From Streptomyces cellostaticus (GTDB lineage: Bacteria > Actinomycetota > Actinomycetes > Streptomycetales > Streptomycetaceae): a stretch of 64,000 bases of DNA. Below the pieces are notes generated by a model that did no database searches, was not told the DNA's origin, and was given only the letters and a program-made list of their open reading frames with translations. The stretch covers positions 32,121 through 96,120 of the forward strand of contig NZ_KQ948044.1 of assembly GCF_001513965.1 (NCBI RefSeq), in the 5' to 3' direction. Shown here in pieces: positions 50,129-58,918 of the stretch. Every line of letters begins with the position of its first letter. The first letter of the stretch is position 1. Position numbers and translations under genes: made by a program.

Positions 50129-51958
50129 GTGAATGACGCAGCCCCGTCGGACGAGCAGCTGAGTGCCGAACTGAAGAAGTGGACGGGAACGACACCCGCG
50201 CTCCATCCGGTCGGCGAACTCCTGGACCGGCACTGGGGAGCGGCGTTCGCCTACGCCCGGCTGTGCACCGACGGGCCGCGTGCCGCCGGCATGCTCACCA
50301 CCGCCGCCTTCACCCGGCTGTTCGGCGAGTCCCTCAGACAGGCGGGCCCGTCCGCCGCGTGGCGGCCGCACCTGCTGGTCACCGTCCGCCGGATCGCGGC
50401 GGAGTGGGACGGCGACGGCCGCCAGGAGCTGCTCCACCCCGCCCTGCGGCCGGACGCCGCCACCGGGGAGCGCGCGGCGGCCCGGCTGCTCCCGCCGTCC
50501 GGCCGGCGGCTGCTGTCCCGGGCGTTCCAGCGGCTGCCCCAGTCCTCCCGCGCCGTGCTGTGGCACGCCGAGGTCGAGGCCGAACCCCTCGCCGTCCCCG
50601 CCGCGCTGCTGGGCCTGGACGAGGAGGACACCCGGATCGAACTGCGCCGCGCCCGGGAACGGCTGCGCGAGGAGTGCCTCCAGGCCCACCGCGAACTCGC
50701 CCCCGAGGCCGAGTGCCAACGCTATCTCCGCATGCTGGACGTGACCTTCCGGCGCGGGGGCGTCGACATCGACCCGGACCTCCAGCAGCACCTGGCCGGT
50801 TGCCGGCACTGCCGGCAGACCGCCGACCAGCTGGCGCAGTTCAACGCGGGACTCGGCCTCGCGCTCGCCGAGGCGGTCCTCGGCTGGGGTGCCCGCGCCT
50901 ACCTGGAGTCCCGGGCGGCCCGTACCGAAGAGGCCACCGCCCCGGAACCGGCACCGGTGCCGCCGCCCGCAGCACCCTCGGGCGGCGAGGCCTTCACCGC
51001 CCCGGCACCCGCGCCGGCCACGACCGCCCCCCAGGCCCCCGCTGCCCCCACCACGCCCGGCTCCTCCCGCCGTTCCGCGCACCGGGCTGCCCGCCGGGCC
51101 CGCCGCCGCACCCTCGCCCTGGCCGTCGTGACCGTCACCGGCCTGGTCGTCCTCCCGCTGATCCTGTGGTCGGTGCTCGACTCGGGCGACGACCCGGCCC
51201 CGGCCCCCAGCGGCACGGCCTCCCGGGTGCCGGGCAAGGACTCCGCGACGCCGGGCCCGTCCTGGGCCGGGGCGAGCGGGACCGCCCAGGGCACGCTCCA
51301 CGGCCGCCTGCACAATCTCGCCTCGGGTCTGTGCGTGGGCGTCGTCGGCGAGAAGGCCGTCAAGGGCGCGGAGACCGAACTCACCAGCTGCTCCTCGGCG
51401 GCGAGCCAGCAGTGGACGTACGAGACCGACGGACTGCTGCGCAACTCCTCCGCCCCGGACCTGTGCCTGGACTCCCACCTCGGTTTCTCGGTCCGGCTGG
51501 CCCCCTGCTCGGCCACCGGGAAGGCCGCCAAGGACATCCGCTACGACTTCACCCTCCAGGGCGCCCTCGTCCCCCGCTCGGACCAGGACCTGGCACTGAC
51601 CCCCGCCGCGACCGACGGCTCCGGCGCCCTCGTCCTCAAGAACCGCACCGCGACCCCCGCCCAGCGCTGGACCGTCGACACCGCCAAGCCCGACCTCCAG
51701 ATGGAGGTCGTCAACTGGGACACCGGCACCGGTACCGCCCCGTCGCATGCGCCGTCCCCACCGGCGAAGGCCGCCCCCAAGGCCTCCAGGACCCCGTCGC
51801 CGACCCCCACCCCGACGGCCCCCGAGGCGGGCCCCGCGCCGACCGGTTCCGCCACCCCCGACTTCTGCACGGCCTACCCGTATTACTGCAACTGGGGCGG
51901 CGGCGGATACGGCGGCGGTGGCTACGGCGGTGGCGGTTACGGCGGCCGCCACCGTTGA
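50129..51958 (+). CDS. Sigma70-like / zinc-finger / transmembrane / ricin-lectin fusion protein
   Basis: 609 aa from GTG 50129 (GGAGG 9 nt upstream). Domains: sigma-like helical region (about 1-200, AFAYARLCTDGPRAAGMLTT; LLSRAFQRLPQSSRAVLWHA); anti-sigma-type zinc motif His221-x3-Cys225-x2-Cys228; Pro/Ala linker; basic patch and TM helix at about 328-350 (LALAVVTVTGLVVLPLILW); then outside the cell a ricin-type beta-trefoil (about 390-520) and a Pro/Thr-rich region ending in three GGGGY repeats. This looks like a membrane-bound sigma/anti-sigma unit with an external carbohydrate-binding sensor. Some actinobacterial ECF groups have similar C-terminal extensions. The DNA-binding residues of sigma region 4 look degenerate, so it may not act as a real sigma factor. 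Confidence 0.75.
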   Translation: MNDAAPSDEQLSAELKKWTGTTPALHPVGELLDRHWGAAFAYARLCTDGPRAAGMLTTAAFTRLFGESLRQAGPSAAWRPHLLVTVRRIAAEWDGDGRQELLHPALRPDAATGERAAARLLPPSGRRLLSRAFQRLPQSSRAVLWHAEVEAEPLAVPAALLGLDEEDTRIELRRARERLREECLQAHRELAPEAECQRYLRMLDVTFRRGGVDIDPDLQQHLAGCRHCRQTADQLAQFNAGLGLALAEAVLGWGARAYLESRAARTEEATAPEPAPVPPPAAPSGGEAFTAPAPAPATTAPQAPAAPTTPGSSRRSAHRAARRARRRTLALAVVTVTGLVVLPLILWSVLDSGDDPAPAPSGTASRVPGKDSATPGPSWAGASGTAQGTLHGRLHNLASGLCVGVVGEKAVKGAETELTSCSSAASQQWTYETDGLLRNSSAPDLCLDSHLGFSVRLAPCSATGKAAKDIRYDFTLQGALVPRSDQDLALTPAATDGSGALVLKNRTATPAQRWTVDTAKPDLQMEVVNWDTGTGTAPSHAPSPPAKAAPKASRTPSPTPTPTAPEAGPAPTGSATPDFCTAYPYYCNWGGGGYGGGGYGGGGYGGRHR

Positions 51959-51988
51959 GCGGCGGCCGGTCCCACGACGGCGCACGGA

Positions 51989-53224
51989 CTACGCGGACGG
52001 GGTGCCCGCCGCGCCCAGGAACTCGTCCCATCCGCCCACCGGGGCCTGACCCGGCGTCAGCGTGCGCAGCTTGCGCAGCACCGCCGGGTCCTGCGCCTCC
52101 AGCCAGGCCACGAGCTGCTTGAAGGACACGAACCGCACGTCGTCGTGTTCCGCCATGCGGCCGATCGCCTCCTCGACGGCGTCCATGTAGATGCCCCCGT
52201 TCCAGCGTTCGAAGTGGTTACCGATGAAGAACGGGGCCCGGTTGCTCTCGTACGCGCGCCGGAAGCCGGCCAGATAGGTGTCCCGGGCCTGCGCGCGCCA
52301 GGCGTCGAACTGGGTGCGGTCGCCCAGGGGGTTGCCGCCGGACTGGTTGAACATCATGTTGTAGTCCATCGACAGCACCTGGAAGGAATGGCCCGAGAAC
52401 GGTATCGACTGCAGCGGGAAGTCCCAGATCCGGCCGCCCTGCACCTTGCCCGGCCAGATCTGCAGCCCGCCGGGGGAGCTGGCGTCGTACTTCCAGCCGA
52501 GCGCGGCCGCGGTGGGCAGCAGGTTCGACTGGCCCTCCAGGCAGGGGGTGCGGCCGCCGATCAGCTCCTTGCGGTAGTCGAACGGCAGGGGTTCGAGGTC
52601 GGTGAAGCCGGTGTTCGTCTTCCACTTCGTGACGAAGTCGATCGCCTGGTCGATCTCGCTGCGCCACTCGGCCGACGACCAGTTCCGCACGCCGTTCGCT
52701 CCGCAGAAGTGCCCGTTGAAGTGGGTGCCTATCTCGTGCCCCTCCAGCCAGGCGGCCCGCACCTGCTGGATCGTGGCGTGGATGTGCCGGTCGGCGAGGT
52801 AGCCGATGTCGGACGCGCCGACCGCGTGCTGCGGCGGCCGGTAGAGGTTCTTCTTGGCCTCCGGCAGCGTGTAGATACCGCTGAGGAAGAAGGTCATCTT
52901 GGCGCCGTGGTCGGTGGCGACCTTGCGGAACCGGGAGAACAGCTGGTTGCTCAGCTCGCCCGCGCCGTCCCAGGAGAACACCACGAACTGCGGGGGCTTC
53001 TGGCCGGGCTTCAGCCGGACCGGCTTCGGCTGGTGCGGCTGGGCGCCGGTGTCGGCGGTGGAGCCGTCGCCGATGGGCTTGCCCGCCCGGGCCTGCTCGG
53101 TGCCCTTGCCGTCCGTCTTCCCGTCGACGGACAGGCCGGTGCCGGAGGAGCACGCGGAAAGGGCTCCCAGGGCGCCCGCCGCCGCCCCCGCCGTCAGCAC
53201 ACGCCTGCGTGAGATGCCGCTCAT
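51989..53224 (-). CDS. Polysaccharide deacetylase-like (NodB-related) lipoprotein
   Basis: 411 aa from ATG 53224. Tat signal (SRRRVLTAGAAAGALGALSAC) with a lipobox Cys. The domain resembles NodB/CE4 (FVVFSWDGAGELSNQLFSRF, MTFFLSGIYTLP, HEIGTHFNGHFCG with HxxxH-like metal His, PFFIGNHFERWNGG), but the first motif is FSWDGA instead of TFDDGP, so the metal site is unusual. Probable role in cell-wall or exopolysaccharide deacetylation or binding. Convergent with the ricin fusion gene. Confidence 0.85.
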   Translation of the reverse strand: MSGISRRRVLTAGAAAGALGALSACSSGTGLSVDGKTDGKGTEQARAGKPIGDGSTADTGAQPHQPKPVRLKPGQKPPQFVVFSWDGAGELSNQLFSRFRKVATDHGAKMTFFLSGIYTLPEAKKNLYRPPQHAVGASDIGYLADRHIHATIQQVRAAWLEGHEIGTHFNGHFCGANGVRNWSSAEWRSEIDQAIDFVTKWKTNTGFTDLEPLPFDYRKELIGGRTPCLEGQSNLLPTAAALGWKYDASSPGGLQIWPGKVQGGRIWDFPLQSIPFSGHSFQVLSMDYNMMFNQSGGNPLGDRTQFDAWRAQARDTYLAGFRRAYESNRAPFFIGNHFERWNGGIYMDAVEEAIGRMAEHDDVRFVSFKQLVAWLEAQDPAVLRKLRTLTPGQAPVGGWDEFLGAAGTPSA

Positions 53225-53363
53225 CGTCTTCCCCGATTTCGTCGTCAGGGCTCCGTGCGGAGCCTCGTTGCTGTGGGTCGACGGGTTCGATGAGGGGAGG
53301 GTGCGGAAAGATCGCGGCGGCCGGGACGTGTTGCCGTCCTGTGACACTTGTGGCGCGCTCATG

Positions 53364-53403
53364 ACGAACCCCGCTGTCCGGGCGTGGACAGCGGGGTTCG
53401 TCG
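53364..53403. terminator. Strong rho-independent-type hairpin
   Basis: GACGAACCCCGCTGTCC (53364-53380), 6 nt, GGACAGCGGGGTTCGTC (53387-53403): perfect 17-bp stem. It is 11 bp past the end of the DUF4232 gene, in the right place to end its minus-strand transcript and isolate the downstream deacetylase gene. No long U-tract is seen, as usual in streptomycetes. Confidence 0.8.
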
Positions 53404-53414
53404 GGGGGCTTCGG

Positions 53415-54104
53415 TCAGGCGCCGGTGCCGGGGCTGAACATGGTCAGGAAGACGGAGGAGGAGTTCCCGGACACGGGGACCGGTCCGGCCGTCCACATCA
53501 CCTTCAGGGGGTCCCGCTCGTCCGGCGGGGTGATCAGCAGCGCGGTCGGTGTGCCCGTGTGGGCGCCGCTGACCTCCGGGTTGGAGAAGGTAAGGCCCGC
53601 CCAGGCGCTCTGCCCGGGCTTCAGCGTGACCGTCGCAGGCGAGCCCGACTCACGTCGGGGGTCCGGGCCGAGCTGGCTGCCGGAGGCGTTCACGAATGCC
53701 GCGCCCGGAAAGCCGCGCAGGGTGCAGGTCCGGGCGGACTCGTTGGTGAGCACGACGGGGAAGTTCTCCTGGCCGGCGCCTGGGTTGTCACGGCCGACGG
53801 AGGCCCGCAGCTCGGAGGTGTGGCACCGGCTGCCGCTGCTGCCGGGCTTGGTGCCGGTGCCGGTGGCGGAGGAGGTGGCCGCCTCCGGAGCGGAGGACGA
53901 CTTTCCGTCACCCGGCGTGGAGGCGGCGGACGTGGCGGAGGAAGCCGAGCCCTCGGAGGTCTCGGTCGCCGGACCGGCCGTGCCCGACACCTTCTGCGGT
54001 GTGGAGTGGACGTCGTGGCTGCCGCAGGCAGTCAGGAGGCCCGCTATGGCGACCGCGCCCGCGAGCAGGGCCGCGCGCTGCGATGACCGGGATGAGTACG
54101 CCAT
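53415..54104 (-). CDS. DUF4232 lipoprotein
   Basis: 229 aa from ATG 54104 (AGGAG about 11 nt upstream). Lipoprotein signal with lipobox LLTAC, Ser/Thr/Ala-rich linker (about 30-90), then one DUF4232 domain (about 92-229) with CHTSELRASVGRDNPGAGQ, LTNESARTCTLRGFPGAAF. A beta-sandwich exposed on the outer face of the membrane. Function unknown. Same strand as and 155 bp downstream of the Ser/Thr kinase gene. Confidence 0.88.
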   Translation of the reverse strand: MAYSSRSSQRAALLAGAVAIAGLLTACGSHDVHSTPQKVSGTAGPATETSEGSASSATSAASTPGDGKSSSAPEAATSSATGTGTKPGSSGSRCHTSELRASVGRDNPGAGQENFPVVLTNESARTCTLRGFPGAAFVNASGSQLGPDPRRESGSPATVTLKPGQSAWAGLTFSNPEVSGAHTGTPTALLITPPDERDPLKVMWTAGPVPVSGNSSSVFLTMFSPGTGA

Positions 54105-54197
54105 GTCGCTCAACACTCCTGGATCCTCATGGCACGCGGCGGACGCGCGCCTACGACGCCGGGTGCGCCGTCACCAGACTTCGATGTACGGGCCACC

Positions 54198-54229
54198 GGA
54201 AAAGTTCGGGACTCTCGGGGTTCTTTTCC
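54198..54229. terminator. Possible hairpin after the kinase gene
   Basis: GGAAAAG (54198-54204) and CTTTTCC (54223-54229), 7-bp arms with an 18-nt loop, 30 bp past the kinase stop on the minus strand. It may end the kinase transcript before DUF4232. Confidence 0.4.
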
Positions 54230-54259
54230 CCGTTTTGGCCGCTTGCCGACGCGGTCCTC

Positions 54260-55651
54260 TCACGTGACCCGGAGCGAGCGGAGTATGTCCGGGGTCGCGG
54301 TGTCGCCGTCGCGCTCGCGCACCTGCACGTACACCTGCGGCGTCGTCGAGCCGTCCGCGCGGCGCAGCGCCGACTCCGTGACCGAGCCGCCGTCCGGGCA
54401 GCCGGTCCAGGTCCGGATGCTGCCCTGCCAGCCGGCGCCGGTGAAGGTCCGACTGCCGGCTTCGTGGCAGTCGGCATGGGTGAGGGAGTCCACCCGGGCG
54501 GTGACGTCGCCGTGCTCGCTGACGCCGACGAACACGCCGTCGACCGTGGCCTTCAGGTCGGACCACTTCGCCAGGTCGTCGGCGACCACCAGGCCCGCCT
54601 CGTGCCCGGCCGGCAGCCCGAGCGCGCGCGGGTCCCAGCCGGAGTCGCGCACTTCGCGGGCCCAGCCGGCGGGCACCTCGACGGTGACCCGGCCGGTGGA
54701 GTCCTTCACCTTCGTCGTGTCGTCGCCGCCGGGCCGGTGGAGCACCAGCGTCACGGTCACGGCGGCCGCCGCGGCGGCGAGCAGCGCGGCCAGGGACAGC
54801 GTCACGACGTTGAGCCGGCCCCGCACGGCGTCGAGCCGCTTGTCCGGGTGGGCGCCGCCGAAGTCCGCCGCCAGCCGGTCCAGCTCGGCCGCGAACGCCT
54901 GCGCAGCGGGCCAGCGCCGCTCCCGGTCCGGCTCCAGGGCGCGCAGCAGCGCCCGCTCGACGTTCTCGCCGAGGTCCGGCCGCAGCCGCCGGGGCGGTAC
55001 GACCTTTCCCGGCGGCCCCGGCACGGTCCCGGTCACCAACTCGTAGCCGACCGCGCCCAGGCTGTAGACGTCGGCGCGCGCGTCGATGCCCTCCCCGGGC
55101 TCGGCCTGCTCCGGCGGCTGGTAGCCCGCCGAGCCCGCGGCCAGGGTGAGCACCGAGGCCTGCGCGAGGCTCTTGGCCAGTCCCAGGTCGGCCAGCAGGA
55201 CCCGCCGTGCGCCGTCCGGGGCGGTGTGCAGCAGCACGTTGGTCGGTTTGATGTCGCGGTGCACGATGCCCGCCTCGTGCAGCGCGGCGGCGCTCCGCGC
55301 GGCCTGCGCCGTCAGCCTGAGCGCCTGGGGCACCGGCAGCGGACCGTCCGCCAGCAGGTCGGCGAGGGTTCCGCCGTCGGCGTACTCCATCACGAAGTAC
55401 GGCCTGCCGTCCGGCAGTTCGCCGATGTCGTAGACCTGCACCACCCGGCTGGAGCCGGCCCGGCGCAGCAGCCGTGCCTCGGACAGGAAGCGCTCCCGGA
55501 TGTCGAGCCGGTGCGCCCAGTTCTCGGCGAGGACCTTCACGGCCACAGGGGCCCGCAGCTCGTCGTCGTGGGCGAGCCACACCGTGGCGAAGGCGCCGGT
55601 GCCCAGACGCCGTTCGAGGCGGTAGCGGCCGATCCGCTCCAGGGAGTGCAT
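54260..55651 (-). CDS. Hanks-type serine/threonine protein kinase with extracellular domain
   Basis: 463 aa. Kinase domain 1-265: GTGAFATV loop (17-24), Lys39 in VAVKVL, HRDIKPTN catalytic loop, DLGLA in place of DFG, and GSAGYQPPEQA activation segment. One TM helix at about 281-303. The outer ~155 residues have a Pro-rich start and a beta domain (RVTVEVPAGWAREV, end VQVRERDGDTATPDIL) that could sense a wall or extracellular ligand. CATGAT 6 nt before the ATG suggests a leaderless mRNA. Divergent from an ECF sigma factor, which it may phosphorylate. Confidence 0.93.
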   Translation of the reverse strand: MHSLERIGRYRLERRLGTGAFATVWLAHDDELRAPVAVKVLAENWAHRLDIRERFLSEARLLRRAGSSRVVQVYDIGELPDGRPYFVMEYADGGTLADLLADGPLPVPQALRLTAQAARSAAALHEAGIVHRDIKPTNVLLHTAPDGARRVLLADLGLAKSLAQASVLTLAAGSAGYQPPEQAEPGEGIDARADVYSLGAVGYELVTGTVPGPPGKVVPPRRLRPDLGENVERALLRALEPDRERRWPAAQAFAAELDRLAADFGGAHPDKRLDAVRGRLNVVTLSLAALLAAAAAAVTVTLVLHRPGGDDTTKVKDSTGRVTVEVPAGWAREVRDSGWDPRALGLPAGHEAGLVVADDLAKWSDLKATVDGVFVGVSEHGDVTARVDSLTHADCHEAGSRTFTGAGWQGSIRTWTGCPDGGSVTESALRRADGSTTPQVYVQVRERDGDTATPDILRSLRVT

Positions 55652-55698
55652 ACGACTATCATGCCTGGCCTGAGATCGACTTCGAGGGGGACCCTGAC

Positions 55699-56247
55699 GT
55701 GCAGGACGTGCCGACGGCAGAAGACCTCGCCCGGCGCGCCGCGGCGGGCGACCGAGCGGCCCTGGACCGGCTGCTGACCGAGCTGCGGCCCGAGGTGGTG
55801 CGCCGCTGCGGGCGCTTCCTGCCCTGCCGGGAGGACGCCGAGGAGGCCGCCCAGGACGTGCTGCTCCAGGTGGCCCGGCACATCTCCGCCTTCGAGGGCC
55901 GCAGCCGCTTCAGCACCTGGCTGTACACCGTCGTCGCCAACTGCTGCCGGCAGAAGTACCGCGAGCTGAAGCGGCGGGCCGCCGAACAGCCCGCGGCCAT
56001 CGAGCCCGCCGAGCACATCGACCCGCGCACCACCAGTGTCATCGCGGGCTCCCGGATCGATCTGCTGGAGGCCCTGGACCGGCTGGAGCGCGAGCACCCG
56101 CACCTGGTCGCACCCCTGGTGTACCGGGACATCTGCCAGCTGGAGTACGCCGAGGTCGCCGAGCGCGTCGGCATCCCGCTCGGCACCCTCAAGTCCCGCC
56201 TGCACGAGGCCCGCAAACAGGTGCGGCCCTGGCTGCGCGGCTACTGA
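55699..56247 (+). CDS. ECF RNA polymerase sigma factor
   Basis: 182 aa from GTG 55699 (GAGGGGG about 9 nt upstream). Region 2 (about 25-85: EDAEEAAQDVLLQVARHISA, RFSTWLYTVVANCCRQKYRE) and region 4 (about 115-175: YRDICQLEYAEVAERVGIPL, GTLKSRLHEARKQVRPWL). No anti-sigma gene is adjacent. The divergent Ser/Thr kinase 48 bp away makes it a candidate for the ECF class activated by phosphorylation, as proposed for ECF43-type factors, though only the pairing is visible here. Confidence 0.92.
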   Translation: MQDVPTAEDLARRAAAGDRAALDRLLTELRPEVVRRCGRFLPCREDAEEAAQDVLLQVARHISAFEGRSRFSTWLYTVVANCCRQKYRELKRRAAEQPAAIEPAEHIDPRTTSVIAGSRIDLLEALDRLEREHPHLVAPLVYRDICQLEYAEVAERVGIPLGTLKSRLHEARKQVRPWLRGY

Positions 56248-56271
56248 TCCCCCTGCTGCTGATCCCTCCTG

Positions 56272-58653
56272 CTACCGATCTTCCTCCAGCAGCCCCAGCT
56301 CCGCCCAGATCGTCTTGCCCTCCGCGGTGTGCCGGCTGCCCCAGCGCTGGGTGAGCTGGGCGACCAGCAGCAGCCCGCGGCCGCCCTCGTCGAAGATCTT
56401 GGCGCGCCTGAGGTGCGGGGCGGTGTGGCTGGTGTCGGACACCTCGACGATCAGGGTGGCCGCGGCATGGATCAGCCGCAGCCGTATCGGGTGGGAGCCG
56501 TACCGGATCGCGTTGGTGACCAGCTCGCTCACCACCAGCTCCGTCGTGAACGCGATCTCGCTCAGCGACCAGCGCTCCAGCTGCTCCCCGACCTGCTTGC
56601 GGATCGCCGCGACCAGCGCCGGGTCGGCGGGGATGTCCCAGGTCGCCACCTGGGAGGCGGGCAGCCCCCGGGTCCGGGCCAGCAGCAGCGCCACATCGTC
56701 GGCGGCCCCGCCCTGCGGCAGCAGCGCGTGCAGGACGCGGTCGCAGGTCTCGTCCAGGGCGTCCGTGTAGGCCCCGAGCGCCTGGAACAGCAGCGCCCGG
56801 GCGGAGTCCCCGGCCCGCTCCCGGGACACCATCAGACCGTCCGTGTACAGGGCGAGGACCGTGCCCTCGGGCAGCTCCACGTCGGCCGACTCGAAGGGCA
56901 GCCCGCCCAGGCCCAGCGGGGGACCGGCGGGCAGGTCCAGCTGGTGCGGCTCGCCGCCCGGCTCCAGCACCACGGGCGGCGGATGCCCGGCCCGGGCCAG
57001 GGCGCAGCGCCGTGACACCGGGTCGTAGACGGCGTACAGACAGGTGGCGCCGACCTCGCCGGTGCCGCCGTCGCCGCCGGACTCCTCCGACAGCCGGATC
57101 ACCAGGTCGTCGAGGTGGGTGAGCAGTTCGTCCGGAGCCAGGTCGATGTCGGCGAGGGTGCGGACGGCGGTGCGCAGCCGGCCCATGGTGGCCGAGGCCT
57201 GGACGCCGTGCCCGACGACGTCCCCGACGACCATCGCGACCCGCATCCCGGACAGCGGGATCACGTCGAACCAGTCGCCGCCGACCCCCGCCCGGGCGGC
57301 CGGCAGATAGCGGGAGGAGGCCTCCAGGGCGGCCGTGCGCGGGAGCGTACGGGGCAGCAGGCTGCGCTGCAGGGCGAGGGCGGTCTCGCGCTCGCGGGAG
57401 TAGCGGCGGGCGTTGTCGATGCAGACGGCGGCGCGGGTGGTGATCTCCTCGGCCAGCAGCATGTCGTCGTCGGTGAACGGGTCCGGACGCCGGTGCCGGG
57501 TGAGGACCGCGACCCCGAGGGTCAGGCCGCGCGCCTGGATCGGCACCGACATCGAGGAATGGATGCCGAACTCCCGCACCCGCTCGCCGCGCACGGTGCT
57601 CCAGGTCAGCCACTGGGCCATGTCGCCCCCGGCCACGGTGGCCCGGATGGTGCGGCCTGCGGTCAGCGAGTCGGCCTGCGGGGAGAAGTCCGGGTACACC
57701 TCGATCTGCCCGGGCTTGGCCACCGCCTCCGGAATGCCCCTGAGGACGGACTGGTGGGCGACCCGGCGCAGGTTCACCGGGGCCGTGATCCGGGCCGGGG
57801 GCTCGTCGCCGTACTCCTCCGGGTCCAGCAGGTCGATGGTGACGAAGTCGGCCAGCGCGGGCACGCACACGTCCGCCAGCTCCTGCGCCGTCCGGGTGAC
57901 GTCGAGGGTGGAGCCGATGCGCACGCTCGCCTCGTTCAGCAGCTGTAGCCGCTGCCGGGCCCGCTGGATGTCGGTGACGTCGTGCGCGGCCAGACACACG
58001 CCCCGTACCCGCCCCCCGGCATCGGTGACCGGCGCCAGCCGGGCCAGCCAGGCGTGCGCGCGGCTCTCGCCGCCGGTGCGCAGATAGGTCTGGACATCCA
58101 GCGGCTGCCCGGTGGTGAGCACCCGGAGCAGGCTCTGCTCCAGCTCCTCGGCTTGCGGCTCGCTGCTGATCTCCGTGAGTCTGAGGCCTCGCACCCGGTC
58201 CTCGGGCAGGCCCGCGATCTCGGCCATGGCCGTGTTCATCCGGCGCAGCCGCAGCTCGTCGTCGTACACGGCGACGGCGCACGGTGACTGGATGAGGCCC
58301 GCGACTGCCAGCGGATCGTCCGCCGCGGGAGGCTCCCCGCCGGTCAGCGGGCTCACCACCAGCCAGCCGTCGCCGTGGCCGCCCGGCGCCGGCCGGCGGT
58401 GGGCGAGCAGCCACACCGCGACCGTACGGCCGTCCCGGTGGCGCAGGGCGACCGTCCCCTCCCAGCGCGCGCCGACGGGCACGGCAGGGGTGCCGTCCCC
58501 GGCCAGCAGCCGGGCCGCTGGGCGGCCCAGGACGGCGTCGGCCGGGTGGCCGAGCAGGCGCCGCGCGCCCTCGTTCCACTCCACCAGCGTTCCGTCGTCG
58601 TCGATGACAGCCCGGGCCGTCGCCGCATCGTCGAACGGATAGACCCGGCTCAT
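56272..58653 (-). CDS. PAS-GAF-PP2C (SpoIIE) phosphatase with C-terminal HATPase domain
   Basis: 793 aa from ATG 58653, GGGAG 8 nt upstream. Domains: PAS (about 15-85), second PAS (about 100-235, CAVAVYDDELRLRRMNTAMA), GAF (about 250-415), SpoIIE/PP2C phosphatase (about 430-640, GGDWFDVIPLSGMRVAMVVG and VLALYTDGLMVSRER), and an HATPase_c anti-sigma-kinase-like domain (about 665-790: ELVVSELVTNAIRYG, DEGGRGLLLVAQLTQRWG). Such proteins control SigB-type sigma factors through STAS antagonists. No STAS gene is adjacent; one lies at 27.0 kb. It converges with the ECF sigma gene (24 bp). Confidence 0.95.
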   Translation of the reverse strand: MSRVYPFDDAATARAVIDDDGTLVEWNEGARRLLGHPADAVLGRPAARLLAGDGTPAVPVGARWEGTVALRHRDGRTVAVWLLAHRRPAPGGHGDGWLVVSPLTGGEPPAADDPLAVAGLIQSPCAVAVYDDELRLRRMNTAMAEIAGLPEDRVRGLRLTEISSEPQAEELEQSLLRVLTTGQPLDVQTYLRTGGESRAHAWLARLAPVTDAGGRVRGVCLAAHDVTDIQRARQRLQLLNEASVRIGSTLDVTRTAQELADVCVPALADFVTIDLLDPEEYGDEPPARITAPVNLRRVAHQSVLRGIPEAVAKPGQIEVYPDFSPQADSLTAGRTIRATVAGGDMAQWLTWSTVRGERVREFGIHSSMSVPIQARGLTLGVAVLTRHRRPDPFTDDDMLLAEEITTRAAVCIDNARRYSRERETALALQRSLLPRTLPRTAALEASSRYLPAARAGVGGDWFDVIPLSGMRVAMVVGDVVGHGVQASATMGRLRTAVRTLADIDLAPDELLTHLDDLVIRLSEESGGDGGTGEVGATCLYAVYDPVSRRCALARAGHPPPVVLEPGGEPHQLDLPAGPPLGLGGLPFESADVELPEGTVLALYTDGLMVSRERAGDSARALLFQALGAYTDALDETCDRVLHALLPQGGAADDVALLLARTRGLPASQVATWDIPADPALVAAIRKQVGEQLERWSLSEIAFTTELVVSELVTNAIRYGSHPIRLRLIHAAATLIVEVSDTSHTAPHLRRAKIFDEGGRGLLLVAQLTQRWGSRHTAEGKTIWAELGLLEEDR

Positions 58654-58918
58654 CGTCGCCGCTCCCAAGCGCACACTCACAGTGAACAGGTGGCACCACT
58701 TCCGTTCCAGCGTAGTGCGTCGCGCACGTCCGTGAACCGCAACCCCCGGCGACCGGGTCGGTCGGCCGAACACGGTCAAGGAGGAAAACCGGCCGATGTG
58801 ACACGCGGGGCAGGTGTGCGCCTCCGCGCCCTTGACGATCGTGTGTGGCGGACCGTCAGAATCTGTTTGTTCACGATCAGTTGTGAGTAGTTCTGGGCCC
58901 TGATGAGGGAGAGCCGCC

